A stretch of DNA of 64,000 bases from Panagrolaimus kolymaensis (taxonomy: Eukaryota; Nematoda; Chromadorea; Rhabditida; Panagrolaimidae): contig JAJQJQ010000005.1 of NCBI GenBank assembly GCA_028622995.1, forward strand, positions 4,650,001 to 4,714,000. Direction: 5' to 3'. The notes under the pieces are model-generated. The model searched no databases, was not told where the DNA came from, and worked only from the letters and a program-made list of their open reading frames with translations. The position numbers and the translations under genes are program-made. Below are positions 1 to 12,886 of the stretch, piece after piece (the first letter of the stretch is position 1; each line of letters begins with the position of its first letter).

Positions 1-2061
1 TGAAATAAAAATTATAGAATTAAAATTTTGTGCTAAATGTTTTTAAATTCAAAATGAAATTATGCTTCTTCTCTCAGTAACTTTACTGTAAAAAATTTAG
101 GCCATTTTAGTAGCTTTTTTTCTTTTCGCTATCAAAAAATCCCTTCTTCAAACACCTTTGCCATTTTAGAAAAAAAAAATAAAATAAAGCATTAAATCAA
201 TGTAAATTACCGTATAACAACAACAATAATAATAAAAAACATTCACAAAAAAGAAAAGAAAATAACACAACTCCTAAAAAAATCTTTCTTCTTCGACCAT
301 TGTTGCTTTATTTTCTGTTTCCTTTCGTTTACTTTTTATTATTATTTTTTGTCAACTCCGCCAGAGGTGACTTTATAATTGCTTTTTCATAGAGATGCGG
401 CTTTTAACTTCTCTCAAGAAATAAAAAATAGAAAAGATGAGCGAGAAAAATGCTTTTTAAGAAAAGAAAAAGAAAATAGTCAAAAAGCAATTATGTGTTT
501 TTTTGCCAAGTTTTTTTCTTCTTCTAAGAGATGAAGAAGACCTTGTTCTTCGAGAAGAAAGTTTTTTTGCAAGAAATAATAAAAGTGTTTTAAAAGGTAA
601 AAACGCAATAATAAAAATAATAATATTTGGTGATTTTAAGAAATTCATGGTAATCGACAAATCAGAAGGGAAAATAAAAGCTTATAAATCAAGTATGCAA
701 AGATACACGAAACGATAGAGTAAAGAAATATTCAATAAATAATAAATGAAAGTTGTTAAACTATCCTCAATTACACCCTCAATTAAAAATAATATCTTAC
801 AAGAATTCAGCTGATTCAAAAGTTGTTTTTCTTTGAGACTTCCTTGCTATTTTTGCTTCTTCGACCAAGAATCACAATTTACTCAACTATGAAAAACTGT
901 GCTTTAAACTAAAGATTTATAGCAGAAGTTTTTAAAAAAGATAAAAGAATAAAAATGTCAAATTCAGCGCTTATTTGTGTTTGTGTAAACTTTAGCTTTC
1001 CCCTCTGAAACCAATCTGTAGTTAAACAAAGTCTGTCTTGGTCTTTTGTTTTTCTATTTTTTTTTTGCATTAAAAAAAGCAACTAATCAAAATTTTAATT
1101 TACACTTTTTTTAATGCAAAAAAAGAAAGCAAATTAGCAAAGCAACGAGCGGGGGAAAATATGATTAATGCAAGAAAAATTGAAGATTACCCTTCTCTTG
1201 AAGCAGCTAATGGCACAGAAGAGCTTATTTACGTGAAATAACACCACCACTAACTAACTACCACGTGTGGAGGACTCAAGAGAGTATGAAAAAAAAACAT
1301 AATCAGAAAAATTATTTATGAAAACAACAAATTCGATAAAAAAAATATGTAAATCTTAAAAAAACGGCAAATTAAAAGATGAATGATTTTAAAGGCTAAA
1401 AAATATCGAGTAAAGGCAATTGTTTCGGACATGTGAGCGAGCGATGGATTGGGTGAATGAATCAAAGCTTGCAACAAATTTCTTCTCCTTTTTGCAAAAG
1501 CGAAAGAAGATTAATTTAGTAAAAAGTGAACGTAAAGAATTGTGAGATAACTTTTAAAAATTTTGTTGTGTAATAAAAAAAAGTAAAATATAAAACTAAA
1601 GTTGCAAATGGAATAAAAAGTAATTATGTTTCCATCAAAAAGATTGGAAAACTTTCCTAAAATTTTTAATAAAAATTAATTTATTTTTTATGATTGTCAG
1701 TTTAAGTAAAAGCTTTAACTGACAAATAATAAAAAAAATCAAGTGATTAACTAATATTTAATTGACTAAAATTTTTTATATTGATCGCTCAAAAAAAAGG
1801 AGAACGAATGACTCAAGATTGAAGCAGACTCTAGTCTCGCGTAAAGCTTGAGTTAGTCAAAAATAAATACGAAGAAAAAAAAGTGTGAAATAAGAAAGCG
1901 ATCAAATTTTTTTGTTACAACGTTAAAACAAAACAAGAAATGATTGATACCCAACAAAAAAAAAGCAAACAACCCAACCAATAATACTAACCAACCACAA
2001 AAAAAAATATGAAAAGGGTGAAACAACAACATTAGTTATTAATTTTTTATTGAACACATAC
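1..2061. other. Gene-free AT-rich stretch
   Basis: Low-complexity A/T-rich DNA with many poly-A and poly-T runs. No open frame has splice sites, protein-like composition or a recognisable domain. If the exon at 2062-2175 is real, this is the first part of a long intron (or the 3' side) of that minus-strand gene. Confidence 0.6.
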
Positions 2062-2175
2062 CTTGGGATCATTAAAATTTCTTGACATATTATATGAATT
2101 AGCTCCGTTAGAACGGGATGAATCGACGACGACGCGAGTTATGGCGCCGTCGCCACTTGTTAATTCAATTCTTGA
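2062..2175 (-). CDS. Isolated candidate exon of an unidentified gene
   Basis: On the minus strand, a CTGCAG acceptor precedes 38 open codons that end in a good donor (CCCAAG then GTATGTG). The encoded piece includes GDGAITRVVVDSSRSNGA and ends MSRNFNDPK. It stands out from thousands of bases of surrounding A/T-rich DNA by its balanced composition and repeated GTC/GAC codons. The open frame also continues eight codons upstream of the acceptor, so the left edge is uncertain. It could instead be a first exon, with 5' UTR and a start at MSRNF. I do not recognise the protein. A gene with very long introns extending left out of the window would explain it. Confidence 0.4.
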
Positions 2176-5100
2176 CTGCAGTTTGACGGAATTTTTGTGT
2201 TAAGGATAAAATAAAAATGAAAAAATGGAGAAAAAAGTTCTACAAAAAATATTAAGCTTTTTAGGTATGTTGGGAGTTATCTTCTTTTCACACTTGAGTT
2301 GAGTTCAGCCAACTTTTAATAAAAAAAAAATTTATTATCAAAAAGCAAATATAAAAAAAGCGAAAAAGAAAAGAAGCTTCACCCAAAGTTTTTTTATTCA
2401 ACAAAAAGGGCAAAAGTTCGCCACGCCTTTTTTTCACGCCGAAAAAGCAGCACATGAGTATAAACAATCGAAAAAATAAATGCTTTGAGTATTTTTTGTT
2501 GGTAAAGGTCCAAAATCGGCGGCACAGAATAAGCAAGCAAGATAAAAAAAGTATGGAAAGCCTAAAAATTCAGTTAAAAGTGGGAAAAAAAGCTTGCGTG
2601 TCGGTGATGACTATACTCACTATTTATTTATTTTTATTTAAAGCAAAAAAAGAAAGAAAATTATAATCGCAACAATAGCCGAGGAAGTGCACCAGAAGTA
2701 GAGAAGAAAAAAAGATGTGTGAAAGGGTACTACTACTTACTACTTATCCTTATATAAAAAAATATTTTAAATTCAAAAAATCTTTTTCTAAGAGCCGCAG
2801 CAAGACACGACACTCAAGGTAAAAAATAATTCCATCAATGTCAAAGATCAAGAGTCAAAACATTTATTTGCCTATATTTGATCCCTTAGAAAAAATTATT
2901 ACCCGGAACTAAGCTGCCTAAAAAACTTTTGTTAACAAAGAAAACCTTGTGGTGGTGGTGGCGGCTTTAACAAAAAATGAAGAAGAGGAAACTTGCAACC
3001 TTTTTTTTGTTAGTTGTTCACACCTTTCGCGTAAATGCTCTCCCAAAAGGGCCATTTTTTTTAGTCAATAAAATTCAGAAGAAGCAAACATTGTGAATTT
3101 CTCTAGCCTTGTTGAGAGACTAATTGACTTTTCCATCCTTTCACTTAATTTTAACGGTAGTAGTGGTGGTGGAAAAAAAGACTGGGAAACTTTGAAGATT
3201 CGCTCACTTGCAATGATGGTGGCATTGAATTTATTTATTGGGTCAACAACAGTGGCAGCAGCATTGGTAAGTAAGTGCAATTAGCTTTGACAACAATAAA
3301 AAAAGGCTTGGCTTCAAGATAGACTCTTAATGAAGCTGCTATTGCATGAAAGAAGAAGGCAAAAACCTTTGACTTCTGATGGTTGAAGTTAGCTTCTTCG
3401 TCGTCGTCTTCTTCTTCATAGGAAGTAAGGTTTCATTTTCGAATTCTCTTTTCCCTCCTCCTACTCTTTTTTTTTTATTTGCATTTATTAATTCGCTTTT
3501 CCAAGGAAAAAATAAATGGCGAAAAAACAATCATCAAAGTTGCAAAACAAAACAATATACGTATCAGTTAAACAAATATAACAAATTAATTAAAATTCTT
3601 TTGAAAATAATAACTCGTGAAAGAGCATCTTATTAAGCGAAGGAAAACAGGAAATATTGCTAAATTTGTTCAAAAATACCTTTTATGTAATAAAAAAAGA
3701 AAGATAAAAATGACAAATATATAAATAATAAGATTAATATTTTCTTTTTCCTTACTTTTAATTTAAAATCGGATTTAGACTTTTATCGCATTACATGACA
3801 TTTCTCGGTTTATTGAGGACAACGAAAGTGTAGCCTCAAACACAATATAAAAAAAAGAAGAAGAGAGAGAAATCTTTGGGACAATGAAGATAGAAAAAAA
3901 GTGATGGAGTGAAAAAAAAAATTATGCGCAAAATAAATTTTTATGGTTGCTTAAATGCTTGGAGAAATGAATTATGAATGAAATAAAATAAAATATATTT
4001 TAGATAAGAAGAAGACCGGCTGGCTATTTATGGAAAAACAAAAAAACGAAGTGTTGCTGCATAAAAAAAAGACAAAATGAAAAAACAGATGGGCGCCATA
4101 ACAAAGAATATTAGAAAGTTTATGAAAAAATAATAGTGACAGTTGCTTTTTGTTGCTAAAAGTCGTTAGTCGTATGTCTCTTTAAAGGGCATTAATATTT
4201 TTTTCTAAATCAGGAAATGCGTCAAAAATTTAAAATAACGCGTTTGCTCTTTGATGAAACAGAGCTTGCTTTAAAGTTTAAACCCAAAAAAATTATAAAT
4301 CAAAGTTTCAAACAACCATAAAAAAATTTAAAAAGAAATAATTGTTATTTCTATAAAACTGTAAATAGCGATAACAAGAAATTAACACTGTAACAATTTA
4401 TTCTAAATGATAGTACCTTATGGGTTTCTTATTTTTAAAACCTTATTCAAAATTAAAAAAAATTAATCAAGAGTGTTTTATTTAAAGCTGTTTAGCTCAT
4501 TTTTAAAATGACACTTTGTATAATTTTTTATGCAATCAATATCAGTTTCCTGTAGGCTTTAAAAAAGGCACATAGCAATCAACGTCTTTAAAAAATAAAA
4601 AGATTTTTCATCTTTTTTTTCCGCTTCATTTTAATAATAAACACTCGAAAAAATCTTTTTTCGTATTGCGTTTTTTTAAAATGGAAAAAATGAAGCTCAA
4701 AGCAAACATCGCCAAAAACAGAAGGAAAGAAATAGAGAAGGCAATGAGCGAAAGCTATGGGAAGATTTGTTCTGTTTTATTTTTTCTAAACAACCCATGG
4801 AGAAAAAAATATGAAAGTCAAAGGGCAAAAAATTGCGAAAACATGGGTTTTCAAACTAAAAGTTGACAATAAAAAATGATTATAAAAAATCACGATGCTC
4901 CACAAAGCTTAAAATAAAGATTGAGCTACATATATGAACGAAAGAGAAATAAAACGTAAACGTTGTACCATTTCACAATAAAGTTACTTTCTAGTTTGAA
5001 AAAAAAAAAAATTTTTTGGTCAAAGATATCCTCTTTTTTTCACGAAAACTTGCCACTCATGCAAAGAATTTTATCCAAAAACAAAGGCTTTGTTTTTGTT

Positions 5101-7833
5101 ATAGCAGTAAAAAAGTACACCAAAAAAGTATTTGTTGGTATTTCGTTTTCTCTTCTAAAAAAAATAGTTGAACAAAATAAGTAAAAAAAACCATCATCAA
5201 AATCATCCCATTGAAGAGAAAAATTATTTGTTTCATCTCTTGCGCAGCAAGGTGGAAAGAGACATTATTGAGAATAATATGCTACTATTATTACCTGTCA
5301 GCAGCCAAGGTTGGAAATAGACAGCAAAAAAAAGAAAGAGAAAAAACAGAGGGAATCAGAAAAAAAAGTAGCGATCATCAACATCATTGGATGATGATGA
5401 TTATTTTTTGTTTACGGGGACAACATTAAAAGTAAGTCTAGGCAATTTTAAAATAAGGACATGCGTCAAAATAATCATGTCACTTTTTTGATTTTATTCA
5501 AAAAATTGAATAGAAAAAAGGAGGAAAGGATGGAAGTAGCCTGCCTAAACAGGTGGATCCATTATTAACTCTTTTTTGACAATTTAAAAAAAGAAGGGTA
5601 AAAATGTCTGAGATTTTTGAGGAAGAAAGAAAAGTGGAAGTACAAAGATTAAAACGAAAACGATGAGTTCAAAACTCATAACAAAAAGCGATAAAAGATA
5701 TGAATAGCCACAGCAGCAGGAAGAAGAGAAAATTATAAGTGGAAAGCAAAACGTATGTAAACATGTGAAAGGCAATTTCATTTAAGCCCCATTCATATCA
5801 CCACCATCATCATACAAGAAGGCTTCAAAAAAAGAAGTTATATTGTTTTGGAAAAGTAAATCGAGTTATTTGCTTTTCATATGAAAATCATGAAGCATAG
5901 GTAAGCGAAGATGGATGCAATGGCAAAGTATTTGAATTTGTTTAATGAGAAAATGACCCTTCTCAAAAAATAAAATTTTATATTATTTTGCAAAGATTTT
6001 TTGAATGGTCAAGTCGGGTTGAACAAAAGCGATTTTTAAAAGAAGCATTAAAATAACTTAAAACAGATGTTGAATGTTGTATGGTTTTGAAAGAAACAAT
6101 ACTCAAATGTAATTTTAAAAACTTTAAAACTCCACTGTTTTAGGCGCACAAGATGATATTAGTTACTCACATCATAAATCGAGGCTATAAAAATATTAGA
6201 AAACGCAGCTTTATTGAAAGACAGTAATTAATATTTGCGGAAACTTTAAACTTGTGTAAGCTTAACTATTGTTATAACCTAAAATCATTATTTTAACCAA
6301 TAGTGGCAACAAACTTTTAAAAATAGTTTCTTTTTTTCAAAACTAATTAATTCTTTCATCGATAAAACGGTTGCCGACGACAAAGATTGAGGGAAATCAA
6401 ACACATTCTTTACAAATGAGAGTCAAACCATTAATTAAACAGTGATCAAACAAAAGGAATCGTTATATTTTCAGACATCAAAAAATATATCACAAAATCA
6501 TGCAAGGAATAATGCTTGAATTAAATTATTTAAAATTAATTTTTTTATTCAAAGTATTAACCAAACTTTTTTTAGAAGCGTGGCTCAAATCAACGTGCAA
6601 CATTTTTTGTATTTCAGTGAGATCTTTCCTTTTCCATAATCACCTTTTGTTTAGTTTTTTTATTCCTTTACTTTGGTTGTTGTTAGCCATATTTATTTAC
6701 TCTATTTAAATCAAAGAAAAATATACAAAATGAAATTTTGTTGTTCATTAATCGAAATGAATTATTTTAATAGCAAAAAAGGTACTTAAATTCTTTGCAG
6801 GGTTGTAAAAAGAAATTCTATAATTTGTCTATTGGATCTGTTGGATCATTGAATCGATAGATGATTTCTCTGAAAAAGTTTTCACTTTTTATAATTCGTG
6901 TATTTTCATTATGGATTTATGCTTTAAAAAGCTTTGAAATAATGGTGTTAAAAATTTGTTATTTTTTCCACAAAATCAAACGAAAAAAACAAGGCAGAAA
7001 AAATGCAACGAAGTAAATAACTGGCAAAAAAATAATATAGGAAAAATGAATAGTATTGTGACCGGTGGAAAAATGCGGTGAAATATGGTAGCAGGTAATT
7101 TGATTGAACTAATGAAAGTTAATTAAACAAGGTTTTGTCAAATAGTTCCTAAAAAACTAAACTAATCTAAGATTCGATTACCAACTACCATATTCCATCA
7201 TGTTGCTCCCAAATAGTATGTGACAAAGGATGAAAAAGAAAAACTTAAAAACACAATTGGAAAAGGGATTTGTTTTTTATTTTGTGATCGGAAATACAAG
7301 CACAGGATCAAGATAGATTTCATTTCGATAAAGGGCTTTTTGATCATATTCAGTAGAAATTTCTGGTGAGTGGTTTAGTGATTTCAGTGATCTAAAGAAA
7401 ATATAATATTTCAAAATTAAGGTTCTATTGGATTAAAAGCATCAGCATCTTTATTAATTAATTGAATCGAGCAACAAAAATATAAAAATAAACCTGAACA
7501 AAGTCAAAGACGGAAAATAATGTAAAGAACATTTTACAAAATTTTAGGAAGCATTGGATTTGAACATAAATACATATGTAAATGGTTAATTTCATTGTTA
7601 GTGTTATTGTTAATTATTGATAAAACCGTTAAAGCCAAAAATTAAGCAAGAAGAAAGGAAAATAAAGGGTAAATGTGGACGGAAGACAATTTTAAAACAC
7701 CAAAAAATATGAAGCAAGCATTTGTTAAAAAGCAAAGGAAAAAAGGACCAATCCAAAAAACGTGAGATCATCACTCTGCTAAGCAAAGATGAATAAAAAT
7801 GTGTTTATTTTTTGTTTGTTTGTGTGAGATCTA
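2176..7833. other. Long non-coding stretch
   Basis: About 5.7 kb of A/T-rich, homopolymer-rich DNA. Open frames here are short, lysine/phenylalanine-rich and lack supporting splice sites. It may be intergenic, upstream sequence or an intron of the gene suggested by the exon at 2062-2175. No repeats or RNA genes were recognised. Confidence 0.55.
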
Positions 7834-9140
7834 TTAATGAAGAACCAACGTTTTAGATTCCGATTTTTTAGTAATGGGATGTAATTCAGTAGTATTATTT
7901 AAAGCAGCAGGTCCACGTTCATCATTATTCATAACAATTGAACGTGCGGTAATAACAGGTCGTTTGCCACTGATTGGAATATCAACACCAATGCCTTCTT
8001 CAATATTTGCTACTGCTCGACTATCAAGTGGAATGAGACCTGTAAAAAAGGTAATTAATTATTTAAAAAGGCTTATATATTTCGACTTACCAAATTGGCA
8101 TGAAGCATCATGAGCTGGAGGAATTTCACGTCGTTTGAATACTTCAGCAATGAATATGGCATTAATAATACCAATGGATGTTCCAGCAATGGAACCAACA
8201 AGAACATCACTCCAATGATGTTTATAATCAGAGATTCTTGAATATGCAACGAACATTGCTCCAAAGAAAAGAGAAAATTGAATTGCGGGGATAATGAGAC
8301 GAGAGAAAACGGGGCGATAAAGGCGAGCACGAAGGTATAACTAAAAGTTTAATGTCATTTTAAAAACATGGTTGAAAAAAAGATGTACCGAAATGAAAGC
8401 CGCAACATAGAATGAAAATGAAGCATGTCCTGAATAAAATGAAAGCATGGATTCATGAATTAGACGCTTTTCAGTTCCATTGCATTCATATTGAGTTATA
8501 TAACTAAAATCACTTGGGCAACTTTTCCATCCAACATTTGGCTGACAAATACTCATAAAATGGGGGCGATGCCGACCGATAGTATATTTTGCAACATCAA
8601 CCATAAGTTGGTTGAAGCAAACTCCAAGGAAAAAATAACCCATGAAAACATAAAGTCTAACAATGAATCGATGAATAGTTCGTGAACCACATTTATAAAC
8701 TTTAAACTGAGCTTTGCATTTTCTTTCCCATCGAAGAGTTCTGTATGTTTCAGTTAAAATTATCTTAAAAAACAAATAGTGTTGAGAATGATAAATTTGT
8801 GAAAAAAAATTTAATTACTTACAAGAATTATGGGAAGAACAAGGCCAATAAATATTAGCATTTGTCTTGAAACTGTTGATGGAAGATATGGATAACGAAT
8901 TGATTCATCATCACTAAAAAGCACATTCGGTCAAAAATGTTTCAAATCAAAGAAAGATAGTGAAAACTAACCAATAAAAACCTCGTTTGAAAGGTTTAAC
9001 CCATTTGTGGAAGAATAACATGGGAACAGCTAAAAATGAATATATATAATATTATGCCGAATGCTTTGGAAAGACTAACCGCAAACCGTCAAGACAATAA
9101 TGTCGCCGATAACTCGGCCAATTGAAATTTCAACGGGCAT
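7834..9140 (-). CDS. Lipid phosphate phosphatase (PAP2 / LPP family), complete
   Basis: Six exons join in frame: 9140-9080, 9029-8972, 8913-8823, 8763-8389, 8340-8091 and 8039-7834, giving 346 residues. This integral membrane enzyme dephosphorylates lipid phosphates such as phosphatidate, lysophosphatidate or sphingosine-1-phosphate on the outer or lumenal face. All three PAP2 catalytic motifs are visible: KYTIGRHRPHF, the SGH of FYSGHASFSF, and SRISDYKHHWSDVLVGS, which holds the catalytic His and Asp. The upstream RGFYCDDESIRYPY segment is typical of animal LPP/Wunen proteins. Hydrophobic segments surround the motifs. The length suits the family (about 280-350). The start was chosen because it opens directly into the first membrane segment. 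The tail after motif 3 is polar and not conserved. The family assignment is secure; substrate is unknown. Confidence 0.93.
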
Positions 9141-10231
9141 TTTTAATGACTTTGAACTATATAAAGATATTTTTAGAATAAAGCTTTAAAACTATAAACG
9201 CCTTTTAAATGTTTAAAAACAGCAAAAAGATGAATTTTACGTTGAATCAATAATAAACGCGGCCAAGTGGTCAAATAACGGAGAAAACTCTTCTTTTTAT
9301 GTTAAATAACACTTGTCCAGCCCAATCCAAGTTTGAAAATGTGCGTTAAAACATCTGAAAAAATAAATTCATTTGATGATCAATAAATTGAAAAAAAAGG
9401 AAAGCATTCACGGAAGCGTAAAATTGTAAGTAAACACCCATCAAATGAAAGGTAAGAAGAAAATTCGATGAGAGATGTACGAAGTAATCAAATTGTTAAA
9501 TAAAATAAATTTTGTGAATAACATTTTAAAAAGGTTTCTTCTTTTTTAAACATTAAAAGACGAGCAACAAAAAAGAGAGAAGAACAGTGGCAAAAAAATA
9601 AATCAATATGGATGGAATTTGAAGGAACCAAAAAAAAATCGCAAAAAAAATGCAAGTTAAAGCTCAAAGACTAAAAATATAATTGAGTCGTCCGCCGCCT
9701 TTCTTTGACTGTGTCAGTCAATAATGTTCATAAATGAAAATGAAGAAGAATAACATTGCAACCAACAACTGCGGCAAAAAAAAAAAAACTAACACGCAAA
9801 AGTTTTTTTTTATTCTTGACGAAGGCCACAAAAAAAACATAGAAAAAAGTGAAAGGGAACGCAAAAAAAAATTATGTGTAAAATTTTTTTTGGTTTTGGT
9901 TGTTTTGAGCGTTGAAATCTTCGTCTGCGGTTGCGTTTTTGCGCAGTGTTGTATTGAATAACAAAAAATATAAAAGAAACTAGTTGGGATATGTCGCTGA
10001 TTTGGTGGTGGTGTGAATGATATATGTTTTTAATATTCATTTCTATTATATTTTTCCTTTTTAAATAAAAAATATATTTTAAAAGCGAAAGAAAGCATGA
10101 ACAAAAAAAGAGAGGGATGATTAATATTAATAAATGATTGACTGACTACTGACTGACGATCATCTATCTCCATTCTCATAACCACCACTAAAAAATCTAT
10201 GATTCATTGAAAACAACAAAAAAAAGTGATG
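9141..10231. other. Upstream region of the phosphatase gene, no gene seen
   Basis: A/T-rich DNA between the phosphatase start and the palindromic element. Short lysine-rich frames near 9734-10040 overlap on both strands and are not credible genes. Promoter or 5' UTR elements of the phosphatase probably lie here but no motif was identified. Confidence 0.5.
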
Positions 10232-11465
10232 TTAACACTCGGAAGGCCCCCTGTAACAAACTTAGCGTTCGATAGCCCTGGTTTTGAGGGATTTATTGGT
10301 CAGGGCAGATTTCCGAAATCGATGTTCTGGAAAAAGTTGTCCCAACGCGAAAGTTTAATATGCTAATTTATTTTCGATAGCGGCATATAGCTATTTTTAA
10401 ATTGACGAAAAATCTAATTCTTTCTGCATTCGAAAGCTGAGAATCTCTAGTATGCTATGTACTCAAAAGATAATTAAATAATATGTCTTTAAAAAATAAT
10501 TAACCGCTATCATACTGTAATGGCCCCAAAACGAAAATTTTGACCATATCAAAAACTTTTTCCCTGTTTCGAATGAAAAATTTTTAATTTCTATTAAAAT
10601 AATCTCCAGAATCTCTAGTTTTTTTGAGTATGTATCATTATGGAGGAAGGCAATCTAAATTCCTCTATTTCAAATAAATATATAAATTTCACGAAATTTT
10701 AGGTATTAAGAAGTACTATTTTCTTAAGGACATCCTTCTATTTTCTTTTTATTTTCGTGTTCAGCATCATATTTAACGTATATTTGCTGCTATAGTCTTT
10801 ACAAATACCAACAAATGGAAAAATTTTGTATTACTTATATCTACAGTAGTACATACTAATAGAAAATTTAATTTTTTCGAAAAATTATATTTTTTAAAGT
10901 ATTATAGCAGCAAATATACGTTAAATATGATGCTGAACACGAAAATAAAAAGAAAATAGAAGGATGTCCTTAAGAAAATAGTACTTCTTAATACCTAAAA
11001 TTTCGTGAAATTTATATATTTATTTGAAATAGAGGAATTTAGATTGCCTTCCTCCATAATGATACATACTCAAAAAAACTAGAGATTCTGGAGATTATTT
11101 TAATAGAAATTAAAAATTTTTCATTCGAAACAGGGAAAAAGTTTTTGATATGGTCAAAATTTTCGTTTTGGGGCCATTACAGTATGATAGCGGTTAATTA
11201 TTTTTTAAAGACATATTATTTAATTATCTTTTGAGTACATAGCATACTAGAGATTCTCAGCTTTCGAATGCAGAAAGAATTAGATTTTTCGTCAATTTAA
11301 AAATAGCTATATGCCGCTATCGAAAATAAATTAGCATATTAAACTTTCGCGTTGGGACAACTTTTTCCAGAACATCGATTTCGGAAATCTGCCCTGACCA
11401 ATAAATCCCTCAAAACCAGTGCTATCGAACGCTAAGTTTGTTACAGGGGGCCTTCCGAGTGTTAA
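10232..11465. mobile_element. Palindromic (foldback) transposon with TTAA flanks
   Basis: Two arms of about 563 bp (10232-10794 and 10903-11465) are reverse complements. I aligned them block by block and saw a single mismatch, near 10304. The spacer is about 108 bp. Both outer ends read TTAA followed by CACTCGGAAGGCC, so a TTAA target site with terminal inverted repeats is directly visible. TTAA targets are characteristic of piggyBac-like elements. No coding sequence is present, so the copy is non-autonomous. The near identity of the arms suggests recent origin or arm-to-arm conversion. Transcribed, it would form a very long double-stranded RNA. Confidence 0.85.
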
Positions 11466-11496
11466 AAGCAAAAAGAAGCAAAATTTTGTAATAACA

Positions 11497-11649
11497 ATCA
11501 GGCCTCTTCCTTCGGCCCGTCCAGCCCGGCCCGGACCGGCCCGAACATTTTTTAAAAAAAGTAAAAAATATAAGGGATTACCAAGGCAAAAAAAAATTTT
11601 GAAGGGCCGGGCCGGGCTTGCAAAAGTCGGCCCGTGGAAGAGGCCTGAT
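11497..11649. mobile_element. Short GC-rich hairpin element (MITE-like)
   Basis: A 153 bp unit with terminal inverted repeats ATCAGGCCTCTTCC / GGAAGAGGCCTGAT. It contains runs of GGCCC/GGGCC units on both sides of an A/T-rich centre. The four bases AACA occur immediately outside each end, consistent with a short target duplication. Its GC-rich ends contrast sharply with the surroundings. Open frames predicted across it on both strands are by-products of the repeat. Confidence 0.65.
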
Positions 11650-11769
11650 AACAATTTGGATTTAAAAATAACACTTTTTGAACTCTAAAGAACTTTTTTT
11701 AAAGAAATTCAAGGGCAAAACAAAATGAGAATAAATGCTTTGGAGTTTAATTTGTTAAAAAAGTGTTAC

Positions 11770-12886
11770 CATGGTAAAAAGGAAAGGAATGTTTCAAAAC
11801 AAGTTAGAGTTCACTTTCAATCATGAATTATGTAATTAAAGTTATGTGTCTCTAACATTTTAAACCATTAATGTCTATAGATTTTATTGAAAAGAACTCA
11901 ATTAAAGGAACATAGTAACTTTTAGAAAATCATGATGGTAGCGCAATTGCTGTCATAAGAAGGTATATGATCCAAGTGAGATACGAGTAACATTAAAGTT
12001 ACAATGAAAGGTGTTAAATTCAATGACTAAAGAAACGATTAAACTGTAACTTTTCCATATTTTTTATTTAACTTTCTATGATGAAGGAGAAAAATAGACA
12101 CAAATAAAATAAAGTTAATTATATTTATTAATTATTAAATTACAAATCAGCTATTATAGTACATAGAATTAAAAATAGTAATATTGTTCTTTTGTAATTA
12201 AAGGTTCTTCAACAACATAATAATCATTGATTTCACAAACGTTACGGAAAACATAATAAAGCTCATTGTAATCGAATTTTAATTCATTTGTACTTAATCT
12301 AAATGAGAATGCAGCCATCTTTGAATTTGAAGGTGATTGTTTGAATTCTTTGACCACTTGTTCATATTCAAAATCATTAGCGATAGGCCACACCCGATCT
12401 TCCCAAACTTCAAGTTTAACATAAGGAGTAGCATCTTTACCATTTTTACATCCAGCGAAGATATTAAAATAATAATATGGCGGTTCAAGGTGAAACCAGC
12501 CACCGGCTCTGAAAAAAGAAAACAAATGAACCTTCAAAAAAAAATTAAAAAATTTACCCCATATCAGCAAGAATCGGTTCAGCAAGAAGAAGCATAACAC
12601 CGACGAAGACGAGAAGCATTTTTGAGACACACATTTTTCAGCAGCAGTGACAAAAAAAAGATGAAACGACTAAACTAAATTGATGATTTTATCTTACTTA
12701 TATCCTTTTTAGTGGTTGTAAAAGTGGAAGACTGATTTATGCAAATTTATGAGATTTTTAAATTTTACGGAAAAATCGTTTGTTGTCATTTTTTTCTTTT
12801 CTATTGAATTATTTAGCAAAAACACATTTTTTGCAAGCTCTCATTTGGCACAAAATTGTGAGAATTTTTTTTGTTACATTTGATTT
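11770..12886. repeat. Left arm of ~1.1 kb inverted segmental duplication
   Basis: This segment, including promoter, signal-peptide gene and 3' flank, is repeated in inverted orientation at 22503-23605. Matching non-coding landmarks include the 5' flank just before the ATG (TTTGTCACTGCTGCTG), the GGATATAAGTAAG region upstream, and the ACTTGGATCATAT region in the 3' flank. Similarity ends abruptly near CCATGG on one side and AAATCAAATG on the other. Confidence 0.8.
12169..12634 (-). CDS. Small secreted protein, copy 1 of an inverted gene pair
   Basis: Two exons (12634-12558 and 12508-12169; 49-nt intron) encode 138 residues. The first ~23 residues are a clear signal peptide (MCVSKMLLVFVGVMLLLAEP...), so the product is probably secreted. 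The mature part has an FNIFAGCKNGKD block, a VKLEVWE block, a KMAAFSFRLSTNELKFDY block and an aromatic C-terminus ending YYYF. Two cysteines (GCKN and NVCEIN) could pair. No domain is recognised. The paralogue at 22738-23207 has the same signal peptide but differs at the start of exon 2 (GGWFHLEPP here). Conservation of the reading frame and intron in both copies argues that it is a real gene. Confidence 0.8.

Noticed and set aside
11331..11688. Overlapping open frames on both strands over the GC-rich hairpin
   Set aside because: They read through the palindrome end and the short inverted-repeat element. Composition (repeated Pro/Arg/Ala) follows from the repeat and no domain or splice site supports them.
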